Shown one piece after another: positions 1-8,599 of a DNA stretch of 64,000 nt. Every line of letters begins with the position of its first letter. The stretch's first letter is position 1. A program made the position numbers and the translations under genes. Under the pieces are notes generated by a model. It made no database searches, had not been told where the DNA came from, and worked only from the letters and a program-made list of their open reading frames with translations. The stretch is from Micromonospora ureilytica (GTDB taxonomy: Bacteria > Actinomycetota > Actinomycetes > Mycobacteriales > Micromonosporaceae). The DNA lies in NCBI RefSeq assembly GCF_015751765.1, contig NZ_JADOTX010000001.1, forward strand, positions 6,138,001-6,202,000, in the 5' to 3' direction.

Positions 1-568
1 TCGGTTGCCGGGCGGGCCGGTCTGGGTCTCGTCGGGGCGACCCGACCGGGTGACCGGTCGGGTAGGACGGTCGCGGGGGTTGCCGACGGGCGGCAATTCC
101 CCTGGAGGTGCTGGTCCAATGCGCTCACAGGCACGGGGGCCTCCTCGGGCTGAGGGGTGTCGACTCACGGCAAATGGGGTGACCCGACCCGTGTGATGAT
201 AGGGCCAACGTCACCCGCGCGTGGCAAGTCCGTTACACAAGGCGGAAGTATTTCCCGCTCCGTCGCACCGACGCCGGACCGGTTGTCCGTCGTGTGCGAT
301 TGACTTTCCGTCGGCACGGTGTTCCAGGGTGGATGCCCAGGTCGGAGGCACGCCACCCGTTCGGCTGACCCGGCGCGCGGGCCGGTCGGACGGGGGCGGT
401 CGAACCGCCCGCGGACGGGGTCGCCCGTCCCATCGACAGGACCCGATCGGATCGCCGGTGGCACACCGGACAGTCCCGTACATGGGACTGTTGCGCTGCC
501 GTCCTCCGGGCCTGGATCGGACCGTTGGGCGTGGCCCGTCGCCGTCCGCTGTGCCAGACTCGATCACC
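1..568. other. upstream region without a convincing gene
   Basis: No reading frame here has convincing coding character. A perfect 10-bp hairpin (ACCCGACCGG / CCGGTCGGGT, loop GTGA) lies at 40-63 and may end transcription from a gene outside the window, though no T-run follows. The acyl-CoA ligase frame stays open back to 221, but its upstream part has no similarity to the enzyme family, so I treat it as leader. Confidence 0.5.
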
Positions 569-2176
569 GTGCAGGACGCCTCGGAAAGCCCCGCGCCGAA
601 CCTCGCCGACCGGCTCCGCCGGATGGCTCTCGACAGCTCCGACCGGCCCGCGCTGCACTGGCGTGAGCACACCCTCAGCTGGTCCGAACTGGACGCCGCG
701 GTGGACGCCGCCGCCCGCGGCCTGTCCGCCGCCGCGCCACCCACCGACCCCGGCGGTACGCCGCCACGCGTCGCCATCGCACTGCCCAACACGCCGGACT
801 TCGTGATCGCCTGGCTCGGCGCCCTCCGCGCCGGGCTGATCGCCGTACCGGTCAACCCCGGCTTCACCGCCCCGGAGCTGCGGCACGTGCTGGCCGACTC
901 CGGCGCGTCGGTGCTCATCGCCACCGACCGCGTACGGAACCTGGTCGCCGACGTGGCGGCCGAGCTGCCCGCGCTCACCTCCGTGCACGGCACGCCACCG
1001 ACGGCCGAGTCGCCCGGACCGATGCCCCGCCCTCGACGAGGCGGCACCGACCTGGCTGTACTGCTCTACACCTCCGGCACCGAGGGGTGGCCCAAGGGAG
1101 CGATGCTCTCGCACCAGGCGCTGCTCGCCAACCACGAACAGGTCGCGGAGATCGAGCCGCCGGTGGTCGGCCCGACGGACACTGTTCTCCTCGCGTTGCC
1201 GCTGTTCCACGCGTACGGGCTCAACTCGGGGCTCGGCGCGGTAGTGCACGACGGCGCGACAGGCGTGCTGCTCGACGAACCAGGCCCGACGGCAGGGCTG
1301 GACGAGGTCGCGCGGCACCGGGTCAGCGTGCTGGTCGGCGTACCGTCGATGTTTCTGACCTGGGCCGCCACGGCCACGGCCCGCGCGGCGACCGCGTCGG
1401 TGCGGGTCGCGGTCTGCGGCGCGGCACCGCTCGAACCTGCGGTCGCGGCGCGGTTCACGGAGGTCACCGGGCATCAGGTGCACATCGGGTACGGACTCAC
1501 CGAGACCGCGCCGGTGCTCACCTCCACCCTGGTCGGTGGCGTGGCCAAGCCGGGTTCGATCGGCCGGCCGCTGCCCGGCGTTCGGCTGCGCCTGGTCGGC
1601 GCGGACGGGGTGGACCTGTGGCGCGACGGGCTGGCCGTCCCCGACGACGACCCGGATGAGCTGGACATCTCCGACGTGGCGCCGGGCACCGACCCGGGGC
1701 AGATAGTGGTGTCCGGCCCCAACCTCTTCACCGGCTACTGGCCGGACGGTCGGGGCGGCCCGGACGCCGACGGTTGGTGGGGCACCTGTGACATCGCGTA
1801 CGCCGACGAGGACGGCGACCTCTTCCTGGTCGACCGGCTCGGCGAGTTGATCCTGGTCAACGGGTTCAACGTCTATCCGCATGAGGTCGAGCTGGTGCTC
1901 GCCGGGCATCCCGGGGTGGTCGAGTCGGCGGTACTGGGTGTGCCGCACCCGCGGACCGGCGAGACTGTGCGGGCGTACGTGGTGCCGGCCCAGGGCCAAC
2001 CGGTGACCAGCGAGGAACTGCTCGCCCACTGCGCCCGGAACCTGGCCCGGTTCAAGTGCCCGACCGCTGTCGAGTTCGTCGACGCCCTTCCACACTCGGC
2101 GATCGGCAAGGTACGCAAGACCCAGCTCCGGTCGGCGCCGCCGACCGACCGCACGGAGGTAACCGATGGCCACTGA
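569..2176 (+). CDS. AMP-dependent fatty-acid-type acyl-CoA ligase
   Basis: Adenylate-forming enzyme of the ANL superfamily that should activate a carboxylic acid with ATP and load it on CoA; the substrate cannot be read from sequence. It shows the P-loop TSGTEGWPKG (about residues 168-177), YGLTE (about 307), the hinge stretch GELILVNGFNVYPHEVE (about 425-441) and a C-terminal IGKVRK that carries the catalytic lysine. Length is 535 aa, normal for the family. In the segment usually written TGD this protein reads TCD. The frame is open back to 221. I chose GTG 569 because the conserved part begins directly after it; GTG 551 and ATG 481 are also possible. No Shine-Dalgarno is evident, so it may be leaderless. 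The stop overlaps the next gene, so the two are probably co-transcribed. Confidence 0.85.
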   Translation: MQDASESPAPNLADRLRRMALDSSDRPALHWREHTLSWSELDAAVDAAARGLSAAAPPTDPGGTPPRVAIALPNTPDFVIAWLGALRAGLIAVPVNPGFTAPELRHVLADSGASVLIATDRVRNLVADVAAELPALTSVHGTPPTAESPGPMPRPRRGGTDLAVLLYTSGTEGWPKGAMLSHQALLANHEQVAEIEPPVVGPTDTVLLALPLFHAYGLNSGLGAVVHDGATGVLLDEPGPTAGLDEVARHRVSVLVGVPSMFLTWAATATARAATASVRVAVCGAAPLEPAVAARFTEVTGHQVHIGYGLTETAPVLTSTLVGGVAKPGSIGRPLPGVRLRLVGADGVDLWRDGLAVPDDDPDELDISDVAPGTDPGQIVVSGPNLFTGYWPDGRGGPDADGWWGTCDIAYADEDGDLFLVDRLGELILVNGFNVYPHEVELVLAGHPGVVESAVLGVPHPRTGETVRAYVVPAQGQPVTSEELLAHCARNLARFKCPTAVEFVDALPHSAIGKVRKTQLRSAPPTDRTEVTDGH

Positions 2177-2420
2177 CGCCCGACTCGCCCTGATCACCCG
2201 ACCCGGCTGCCACCTGTGCGACGACGCCAAGGCGGCGCTCGACCGGGTGGTAGCGGTCACCGGCGACAAGTGGGTCGAGTGGGACGTCACAGGCGACGAG
2301 GGGCTGGAACGCGAGTACGGCGACCGGCTGCCGGTGGTGATGCTCGACGGCAAGGAGCACGGGTACTGGCGGGTCGAGGAGGACCGGCTGCTGCGGGACC
2401 TGACCACGCCGCAGCTCTGA
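2166..2420 (+). CDS. glutaredoxin-family thioredoxin-fold protein
   Basis: A small (84 aa) single-domain redox protein. A CxxC pair (Cys15-His-Leu-Cys18) follows the first beta strand, and the cis-proline strand RLPVVMLDG appears near residues 57-65, matching the glutaredoxin-like DUF836 type. It may reduce disulfides or mixed thiols in the cytoplasm; the partner is unknown. The start is supported by GGAGG at 2155-2159. It overlaps the end of the ligase gene by 11 bp and is followed 20 bp later by the HAD gene, so all three may form one operon. Confidence 0.85.
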   Translation: MATDARLALITRPGCHLCDDAKAALDRVVAVTGDKWVEWDVTGDEGLEREYGDRLPVVMLDGKEHGYWRVEEDRLLRDLTTPQL

Positions 2421-2440
2421 GGAGTGCCTAGGGTGCTCTG

Positions 2441-3103
2441 ATGACCTCTGCGCCCCCGCACCTCGTCTGGGACTGGAACGGCACCCTGCTCAACGACCTC
2501 AGCCTTGTGGTGTCCGCCACCAATGTCGTGTTCGCGAGCCTGGGCGGGCCGACTGTCACCCCGGACGAGCACCGGGTGCGGTTCCGCCGGCCGATCGCCG
2601 AGTACTACGCCGAGGTGCTCGGGCAGGCCGTGGACGACGACGAGTTCGGCCGACTCGACAAGATCTTCCACGACGCGTACCGCACCGGGTTGACCACCTG
2701 TGAGCTGGCCGCCGACGCCCGCGCTGCGATGGCGGCCTGGCCGGGCAGTCAGAGTCTGCTGTCCATGTGGTTCCACGAGGAGCTGGTCCCGACCGTGCAC
2801 ACGTACGGGTTGACCAGCCACTTCACCCGCGTCGACGGGCTGCGGGCGACTGTCGGTGGCGGCCGCAAGGCCGAGTCGCTCCAGCTGCACCTCGCCGAGC
2901 TGGGCGTGGACGGCGCCTCGGTGGTGCTGATCGGCGACTCCATCGACGACGCCGACGCGGCGCTCGCGGTGGGCGGCCGCGCCGTGCTCTACACCGGCGG
3001 GTTCACCGACCCGACCCGGCTGCGCGCCTCCGGTCACCCGGTGGCCGACACCCTCACCGACGCGGTGGCCCTGGCCCGGGAGGTCAGTTCCGCAGATAGG
3101 TGA
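2441..3103 (+). CDS. HAD-family hydrolase (phosphoglycolate-phosphatase-like)
   Basis: A 220-aa haloacid-dehalogenase-superfamily phosphatase. Motif I is D11-W-N-G-T, so the usual second aspartate is asparagine; the nucleophile Asp11 remains. A basic motif (GGGRKAE) comes near residue 144, and motif IV GDSIDDADAA near 165-174 binds Mg2+. The insert between motifs I and II is the helical cap found in Gph-like enzymes. The D-to-N change in motif I may alter acid-base catalysis, so substrate and activity are uncertain. The 3' end overlaps by 20 bp the convergent response-regulator gene. Confidence 0.85.
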   Translation: MTSAPPHLVWDWNGTLLNDLSLVVSATNVVFASLGGPTVTPDEHRVRFRRPIAEYYAEVLGQAVDDDEFGRLDKIFHDAYRTGLTTCELAADARAAMAAWPGSQSLLSMWFHEELVPTVHTYGLTSHFTRVDGLRATVGGGRKAESLQLHLAELGVDGASVVLIGDSIDDADAALAVGGRAVLYTGGFTDPTRLRASGHPVADTLTDAVALAREVSSADR

Positions 3104-3755
3104 GAACGGCCAGCACCCGCCGGTGCTGTTCGGTGTCCGGCGGAAGGGTGAGCTTGGTGAAGATGTTGCGCACGTGCTTCTCCACCGCGCCGTCGCTGAC
3201 CACGAGGGCGCGCGCGATGGCGGTGTTCGAACGACCCTCGGCCATCAGGGCGAGCACCTCCCGCTCACGGGGGGTCAGCTCACGCAGCGGGTCGTCCCGG
3301 CGACGCCTGGCGAAGAGCTGACCGACCACCTCCGGGTCGAGCACCGTGCCGCCGCCCGCCACCCTGCGCAACGCGTCCAGGAACTCGTCGATGGCGGCAA
3401 CCCGGTCCTTGAGCAGGTACCCGATCCCGCCGCCGGCACCGCCGGTGGTGGCGAGCAGATCATCGGCGTACGAGACCTCGACGTACTGGGAGAGCACCAG
3501 GATCGGGGTACGCGGCACCAGCCGCCGGGCCTCCACCGCGGCCCGCAGCCCCTCGTCGGTGTGCGACGGCGGCATCCGGACGTCGACGATCGACACGTCG
3601 GGCCGGTGCTCGACCACCGCCTCGACCAGGGCGTCACCGTCCCCGACGGCGGCCACCACCTGGTGCCCACTTTCGGTCAGTAGCCGGACCAGCCCCTCCC
3701 GGAGCAGGACGGCGTCGTCGGCGATCACGATGCGCATGGCTGTGTTGTCTACCAC
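3084..3755 (-). CDS. NarL/LuxR-family response regulator
   Basis: Two-component transcription regulator of 223 aa. An N-terminal receiver (MRIVIADDAVLLREGL) has the phospho-acceptor in VDVRMPP, the T/S in LVLSQYV and the lysine in YLLKDRV. A C-terminal GerE/LuxR helix-turn-helix begins LTPREREVLALMAEG and contains the recognition helix VSDGAVEKHVRNIF. It lies 40 bp downstream of the sensor kinase on the same strand, so they form a pair. A GTG at 3755 is preceded by GGACGG; an ATG six codons later (3737) is an alternative start. Confidence 0.93.
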   Translation of the reverse strand: MVDNTAMRIVIADDAVLLREGLVRLLTESGHQVVAAVGDGDALVEAVVEHRPDVSIVDVRMPPSHTDEGLRAAVEARRLVPRTPILVLSQYVEVSYADDLLATTGGAGGGIGYLLKDRVAAIDEFLDALRRVAGGGTVLDPEVVGQLFARRRRDDPLRELTPREREVLALMAEGRSNTAIARALVVSDGAVEKHVRNIFTKLTLPPDTEQHRRVLAVLTYLRN

Positions 3756-3795
3756 GTCCGGCCCGTCCTGCGGGCTCGGCGCGGTGCCGGACCGC

Positions 3796-5100
3796 TCATA
3801 GGGGAAGCTCGGCGCGGATCTCGGTGGGGCCGCCGGTCGGGCTGACCACCATCAGTTCGCCACCGGCGGCCCGGACCCGGTCGGCGATGCCGGCCAGCCC
3901 GTGCCCCTTCGCCAGATGCGCGCCGCCCTGCCCGTCGTCGCCCACCCGTACCTGCAGGTGGGTGCCCTGCCGCGCCACGGCCACCGTGGCCTCGGTGGCC
4001 CGGCTGTGCTTCGCGACGTTTGTCAGCGCCTCGGACACCACGAAGTACGCGGTGTTCTCCACTGCCGGGTCGAGCCGTCCGGCCGGGGTGCCGAGCTGCG
4101 GGTCCACCTGGAGCTCGATCGGGATCAGCCCGCGGCCGGCGATCGCGGCCAGGGCGCTGGGCAGGCCCCGGTCGACCAGGATCGGCGGCGCGATGCCCCG
4201 GGACAGCGCCCGCAGTTCGGCAAGCGTGTCCCGGGTCTGGGCGACCGCCTCGTCGATGGTGTGGCCGGCTGCCTCCGGGTCCGAGGCGAGCTGCATCCGG
4301 GCCCGACTGAGGTCCATCGCCAGCCGGACCAGGCGCTGCTGGGGGCCATCGTGGATGTCACGTTCCAACCGGCGTAGTGCCGAGGCCTCGGCGGACACGG
4401 CGGCCCGCTTCTGCTCCTCCAGCACGGTGATCCGGTCGCGCATCTCGGCCACGCCGGTCAGCATGGCCTTGGCGAAGCTGGCCTGGAGCAGCGCGCAGCC
4501 CCGCACCACGATCGGCAGGGTGATCAGGAAGAACACCCCGAGCGCGGTGTACAGGCCGATCCGGGCGGTGGTCGAGTCGCCCAGGCCGAGCAGCTGCGCC
4601 AGGTCCTGGTCACCCTCGCCGTCAGCCCGGGGCAGGGCCCAGTCGTAGGCCCAGTAGAACGAGCCGGTGATCGCCGCGGCCCACCACGACACCGTCACCA
4701 CGAAGGTGCCCGCCGCCGCGATCAGCCGCAGGATGCCGTGCGCAAGGTCGAGCCACGACTGCGCGTCGCGCATCGGCACGAAGATCCGCCGCCAGGCGTT
4801 CGCGCCCGCCTCGGGCAGCCGGTAGCGCGGCCGGATCCGGGGTTGGTGGAGCACCGCGGGCAGCCGCAGCCGCTCGATGTCGGCCAGCCCACGGGCGGCG
4901 TACAGGGTGCCGCTGAGGATCGGCAGGCCGATCACCGTGACCACCAGGCCGATGCCGACCGCGAGGCCGACGATGAGGACGACGAAGCTGGCCAGCGCCA
5001 GCGGCAGACCGAGCAGCACGTACCCGGAGTCGACGAAGAGCTGGCGGGGGATGCTCGGTGCCAGCGTCGGTCGGTCGCTGGTGGCGGCAACGGCGGTCAT
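3796..5100 (-). CDS. DesK/LiaS-type sensor histidine kinase
   Basis: Membrane sensor kinase of 434 aa paired with the NarL-type regulator downstream. The N-terminal half holds several membrane segments in pairs (about residues 27-60 and 125-210), resembling the actinobacterial 'putative sensor' domain. A HisKA_3 dimerisation helix follows with the phospho-site in LERDIHDGPQQRLVRLAMDL, then a HATPase_c domain with the N-box ENTAYFVVSEALTNVAKHS and the G-box VGDDGQGGAHLAKGHGLAGI. The ligand is unknown; homologous systems respond to envelope stress. A TTG two codons upstream keeps the frame open, but ATG 5100 is the better start. Confidence 0.92.
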   Translation of the reverse strand: MTAVAATSDRPTLAPSIPRQLFVDSGYVLLGLPLALASFVVLIVGLAVGIGLVVTVIGLPILSGTLYAARGLADIERLRLPAVLHQPRIRPRYRLPEAGANAWRRIFVPMRDAQSWLDLAHGILRLIAAAGTFVVTVSWWAAAITGSFYWAYDWALPRADGEGDQDLAQLLGLGDSTTARIGLYTALGVFFLITLPIVVRGCALLQASFAKAMLTGVAEMRDRITVLEEQKRAAVSAEASALRRLERDIHDGPQQRLVRLAMDLSRARMQLASDPEAAGHTIDEAVAQTRDTLAELRALSRGIAPPILVDRGLPSALAAIAGRGLIPIELQVDPQLGTPAGRLDPAVENTAYFVVSEALTNVAKHSRATEATVAVARQGTHLQVRVGDDGQGGAHLAKGHGLAGIADRVRAAGGELMVVSPTGGPTEIRAELPL

Positions 5101-5332
5101 GCTCAAAGGCTAGGCATCTGGGCTCGGTGCACCCATCCCGAAACCCCGCCTCTCCTCCGTAGTGCTACCCCCACCCCGCCAGGAGGGCCCTGGCCAGGGC
5201 GGCGCGGGATTGGTCAGAGAAGTCGGGATTGAGCAATAATCGCCCGGGGCCTGGGGTGGACCTGGGCGTTCAATCGATCTTGTGGAATGGAGGTGCTGGT
5301 GAGGTCGCGCCACGCAGCGGCAAGATCGCGAT

Positions 5333-5350
5333 TTGTGCACGTCTTCACAA
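5333..5350. promoter_or_regulatory. Rex operator (ROP)
   Basis: TTGTGCACGTCTTCACAA matches the Rex consensus TTGTGAA-N4-TTCACAA except in one half-site. It lies 120 bp upstream of rex and overlaps the predicted -35 and spacer, as expected for NADH-sensitive autorepression. The arrangement matches the rex-hemACD operon of Streptomyces coelicolor. Confidence 0.93.
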
Positions 5351-5361
5351 GCGCCTACGCT
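5333..5361 (+). promoter_or_regulatory. predicted promoter of the rex-hem operon
   Basis: A -35 TTGTGC (5333-5338), a 17-bp spacer and a -10 TACGCT (5356-5361). The -35 is part of the Rex operator, so Rex binding would block polymerase. Predicted from spacing and position, not measured. Confidence 0.65.
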
Positions 5362-5469
5362 GTGACTCCGACGCGCCCTGCTAGCACAGCCGGCATCCTC
5401 GGTCGCCAGCGGGAGTCCAGAAACGGCCGACCAGCAGAGTTGGCCGAGGATCGCACCGCACGGAGTCTC

Positions 5470-6240
5470 ATGAGTCAGCACCGTCACCCAGGCGCGCCCG
5501 GCCGCGCCGGTGCCGTACCAGCGCTCCCGGATCTGCCCGAGGCAACAGTTGCTCGGCTCCCGGAGTACCTGCGCGCGCTGCACAACCTCGCCGACGCCGG
5601 GCACGAGACCGTCTCCAGCGAGGGTCTCTCCGCCGCCGCCGGGGTCAACTCCGCCAAACTCCGTAAGGACCTCTCGCACCTCGGCTCGTACGGCACCCGG
5701 GGCGTCGGCTACGACGTCGCGCTGCTGATCGAGCAGATCGAGTATGTGCTCGGGCTCACCCAACGCCGGGCGGTCGCCCTGGTCGGCGTGGGTAATCTCG
5801 GTCACGCCCTGGCCGGCTACGACGGCTTCGCCAGCCGGGGCTTCCGGATCGCCGCACTGCTCGACGCCGATCCCTCCCGGGTCGGTGAGGAGATCAACGG
5901 CCTGGTGGTCCGGCACGTCGACGACCTGCCGACAGTCGCCGCGGAGGAATCCCTCGCGATCGGCGTGATCGCCACCCCGGCCGCCGCCGCCCAGCAGGTC
6001 GCCGACCAACTGGTCGCCGTCGGCGTGACGAGCATCCTCAACTTCGCGCCGTGCGTACTCTCGGTTCCGGAGGGGGTCGACGTGCGCAAGGTCGACCTCG
6101 CCATCGAGCTGCAGATTCTGTCCTTCCACGAGCACCGCAAGGCGTCGCTGACCGCGCTGCCCGCCACCGGCGGGTCCGCTCTCACCGCCCTGCCGGGCGG
6201 GTTCGCGGCCACCGACACCCAGGAGGCGATCGGCACGTGA
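5470..6240 (+). CDS. rex: redox-sensing transcriptional repressor Rex
   Basis: NADH/NAD+-ratio sensor that represses respiratory and heme genes when NAD+ is high and lets go when NADH builds up. The 256-aa protein has the N-terminal winged helix (LPDLPEATVARLPEYLRAL, then VNSAKLRKDLSHLGSYGTRG) and a Rossmann domain with VGVGNLGHAL for NADH binding. The C-terminal domain-swap helix follows, with an extra Ala/Thr-rich tail. I start at ATG 5470 because family similarity begins just after it. The stop overlaps the hemA GTG by 4 bp, so Rex controls the heme genes from within their operon. Confidence 0.95.
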   Translation: MSQHRHPGAPGRAGAVPALPDLPEATVARLPEYLRALHNLADAGHETVSSEGLSAAAGVNSAKLRKDLSHLGSYGTRGVGYDVALLIEQIEYVLGLTQRRAVALVGVGNLGHALAGYDGFASRGFRIAALLDADPSRVGEEINGLVVRHVDDLPTVAAEESLAIGVIATPAAAAQQVADQLVAVGVTSILNFAPCVLSVPEGVDVRKVDLAIELQILSFHEHRKASLTALPATGGSALTALPGGFAATDTQEAIGT

Positions 6241-7634
6241 AACTGCTCGTCGTCGGCGCGTCCTACCGGACCGCCCCGGTCGCCACGCTGGAGCAGCTGG
6301 CCGTGCCCCCCGCCGACCTGACCCGCACACTGGACCGCCTGGTCGCCCAGCCGTACGTGGCCGAGGCGGTGATCGTCTCCACCTGCAACCGGGTGGAGGT
6401 CTACGCCGCCGTGTCCGGTTTCCACGGTGGGCTCGGCGACGTCTGCGCCGTGCTGGCCGAGCAGGCCGGCAGCTCGCCGACGGCGCTCGCCAGCCACCTG
6501 TACGTGCACTACGACACCGCTGCCGTCGACCACGTCTTCCGGGTCGCCACCGGTCTGGACTCGATGGTGGTGGGCGAGGCGCAGATCCTCGGCCAGCTGC
6601 GCGACGCGTACCACTGGGCCACCGGCGCCGACTCGGCCGGCCGACTGCTGCACGAGCTCATGCAGCAGGCGCTGCGGGTCGGCAAGCGGGCCCACGCCGA
6701 GACCGGCATCGACCGGGCCGGCCAGAGTGTCGTCACCGCCGCACTGGAGCTGGCGGCCGGGCACCTCGACGGGGACCTCGTCGGCCACCCGGCCCTGGTG
6801 GTCGGCGCCGGCGCGATGGGTTCACTCGGGGTGGCCACGCTGTCCCGGCTGGGCGCCGGGCCGCTCACCGTCAGCAACCGGGGCGCCGACCGGGCCGTCC
6901 GGCTCGCCGAGTCGTACGGGGCGAGTGCCGCGCCGATGACCGAGCTGGCCGACACCCTCTCCACAGTGGACATCGTAGTGGCCGCCACCGCGTCCACCGA
7001 ACCGGTCCTCACCCGGGCCGTGGTCACCGCGGCGCTGGCCCGACGCGACCCGGCCCGGGGTCCACTGGTCCTGCTCGACCTGGCCGTCCCGCGCGACGTC
7101 GAGGACGGCGTCGCCGAGCTGCCCGGCATCGAGGTGATCGACATCGACCGGATGGCGGCGCTGCTCGCCGACGGTCCGGCGGCCGCCGACGCCGCAGCCG
7201 TCGAACGCATCGTGCTCGGCGAGGTGGAGGGCTTCCTCACCTGGCTGCGCGGCGCCGACGTGGCACCCACAGTGGCCGCGCTGCGTGGCCGGGCCGACGA
7301 CGTGGTCACCGCCGAGCTACGCCGACTGGCCCAGCGTCGCCCCGACCTCGGGGACGACCTGCGGGCCGAGGTGGCCCGCACCGTGCACCGGGTCGTGCAG
7401 CGGCTGCTGCACCAGCCCACCGTCAAGGTCCGTCAGTTGGCCGCGGAGCCCGGCGGCGACCAGTACGCGGCACTGCTGCGCGAGCTGTTCGACCTCGAGG
7501 TGCCGCAGACCTCACCTGTCGACACCGTCCCGGACGTGCTGACCCCCGACCTCGGCCTGGCGTTCCCCGGCACCGACCCGGTGTCCGGAGCCGACGCCGC
7601 CGAACCGACCCCACCCACCGGAGGTGCGCGATGA
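6237..7634 (+). CDS. hemA: glutamyl-tRNA reductase
   Basis: First committed step of C5-pathway tetrapyrrole synthesis: reduces glutamyl-tRNA(Glu) with NADPH to glutamate-1-semialdehyde. The catalytic cysteine is Cys50 in VSTCNRVEVYAA; GLDSMVVGEAQILGQ and the NADPH site VVGAGAMGSLG are clear. The C-terminal dimerisation helix ends the 465-aa protein. The GTG at 6237 overlaps the rex stop (GTGA) and is the right start because the family begins KLLVVGASYRTAPV. It is coupled to hemC by a further 4-bp overlap. hemL, the next pathway enzyme, is not in the window. Confidence 0.96.
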   Translation: MKLLVVGASYRTAPVATLEQLAVPPADLTRTLDRLVAQPYVAEAVIVSTCNRVEVYAAVSGFHGGLGDVCAVLAEQAGSSPTALASHLYVHYDTAAVDHVFRVATGLDSMVVGEAQILGQLRDAYHWATGADSAGRLLHELMQQALRVGKRAHAETGIDRAGQSVVTAALELAAGHLDGDLVGHPALVVGAGAMGSLGVATLSRLGAGPLTVSNRGADRAVRLAESYGASAAPMTELADTLSTVDIVVAATASTEPVLTRAVVTAALARRDPARGPLVLLDLAVPRDVEDGVAELPGIEVIDIDRMAALLADGPAAADAAAVERIVLGEVEGFLTWLRGADVAPTVAALRGRADDVVTAELRRLAQRRPDLGDDLRAEVARTVHRVVQRLLHQPTVKVRQLAAEPGGDQYAALLRELFDLEVPQTSPVDTVPDVLTPDLGLAFPGTDPVSGADAAEPTPPTGGAR

Positions 7635-8599
7635 CCGCCCCCCTGCGCCTCGGCACCCGGGGCAGCGCCCTGGCGATGGCTCAGTCCGGCCAGGTCGCCG
7701 AGGCGGTGACCGCCGCCACCGGCCGGCCCGTCGAGCTGGTCGAGGTGGTCACCGCGGGCGACCGCTCCAGCGCACCGGTGCACCGGCTGGGCGTCGGGGT
7801 GTTCGTCTCCGCCCTGCGCGACGCGCTGACCGCCGGGACGATCGACTTCGCCGTGCACTCGTACAAGGATCTGCCCACGGCTGCCGCCGGCGGGCTGCAC
7901 ATCGCGGCGGTGCCGGCCCGGCAGGACCCGCGCGACGCGTTGGTGGCCCGCGAGGGCCGGACGCTCGCGGAACTGCCGCCCGGGGCCACCGTGGGCACCG
8001 GAGCGCTGCGCCGGATCGCCCAGTTGCACGCCCTCGGCCTGCAACTGGAGGTCACCCCGGTCCGCGGCAACGTCGACACCCGCCTGGGGCGGGTGCTCGG
8101 CCCCGAGGCCGACCTCGACGCCGTCGTCCTGGCCCGGGCCGGTCTGGCCCGACTCGGCCGGCTCGACGTGATCACCGAATCGCTTGACCCGATGCTGATG
8201 CTGCCCGCGCCCGCTCAGGGCGCGCTGGCAGTGGAGTGCCGGGTCGACGACCAGGACCTGGTCGAGCTGCTCGCGGTGCTCGACCACGCACCGTCGCGTG
8301 CCGCGGTCACCGCGGAACGCGCGTTTCTGGCAACCCTGGAGGCCGGGTGCAGCGCACCCGTCGCCGCCTATGCCGAACTCGCCGAAGGCGAGACCGGCGA
8401 TGAGATCTACCTGCGCGGGGCGGTGATCAGCCCGGACGGCACTCGTGACCTCCGGCTGTCCCGCACCGGAACGCCCGCCGACGCGGCGGAGATCGGTAAG
8501 GCACTCGCCGCCGAACTCCTCGAACTCGGCGCCGACTCGATCCTCGGCCACGAAGGACACACCGGCCCGGGGACCCAGCAATTTGGGAGCACAGAATGA
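7631..8599 (+). CDS. hemC: porphobilinogen deaminase (hydroxymethylbilane synthase)
   Basis: Polymerises four porphobilinogens to hydroxymethylbilane in the cytoplasm. The N-terminal RLGTRGSALAMAQ, the substrate-binding VHSYKDLPT, the arginine-rich GALRRIAQL and VRGNVDTRLG, and the cofactor-binding cysteine Cys240 in EAGCSAPVAAY are all present. The 322-aa length is standard. It starts on ATG overlapping the hemA stop (ATGA) and ends overlapping the hemD start in the same way, with GAGGTG just upstream of the start. Confidence 0.96.
   Translation: MTAPLRLGTRGSALAMAQSGQVAEAVTAATGRPVELVEVVTAGDRSSAPVHRLGVGVFVSALRDALTAGTIDFAVHSYKDLPTAAAGGLHIAAVPARQDPRDALVAREGRTLAELPPGATVGTGALRRIAQLHALGLQLEVTPVRGNVDTRLGRVLGPEADLDAVVLARAGLARLGRLDVITESLDPMLMLPAPAQGALAVECRVDDQDLVELLAVLDHAPSRAAVTAERAFLATLEAGCSAPVAAYAELAEGETGDEIYLRGAVISPDGTRDLRLSRTGTPADAAEIGKALAAELLELGADSILGHEGHTGPGTQQFGSTE

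Larger units (their letters stand above)
5101..5469. other. divergent intergenic region between sensor kinase and rex
   Basis: A 369-bp divergent control region. It holds the rex promoter and the Rex operator (annotated separately) and the 5' leader of rex, about 100 nt long from the predicted start point. I see no gene here. The reading frame of rex extends upward to 5287 but has no family similarity before 5470. Confidence 0.7.

Noticed and set aside
233..3037. 934-aa open frame on the minus strand over the ligase and HAD genes
   Set aside because: Antisense shadow of GC-rich coding DNA; the plus-strand genes show family motifs and the shadow shows none.
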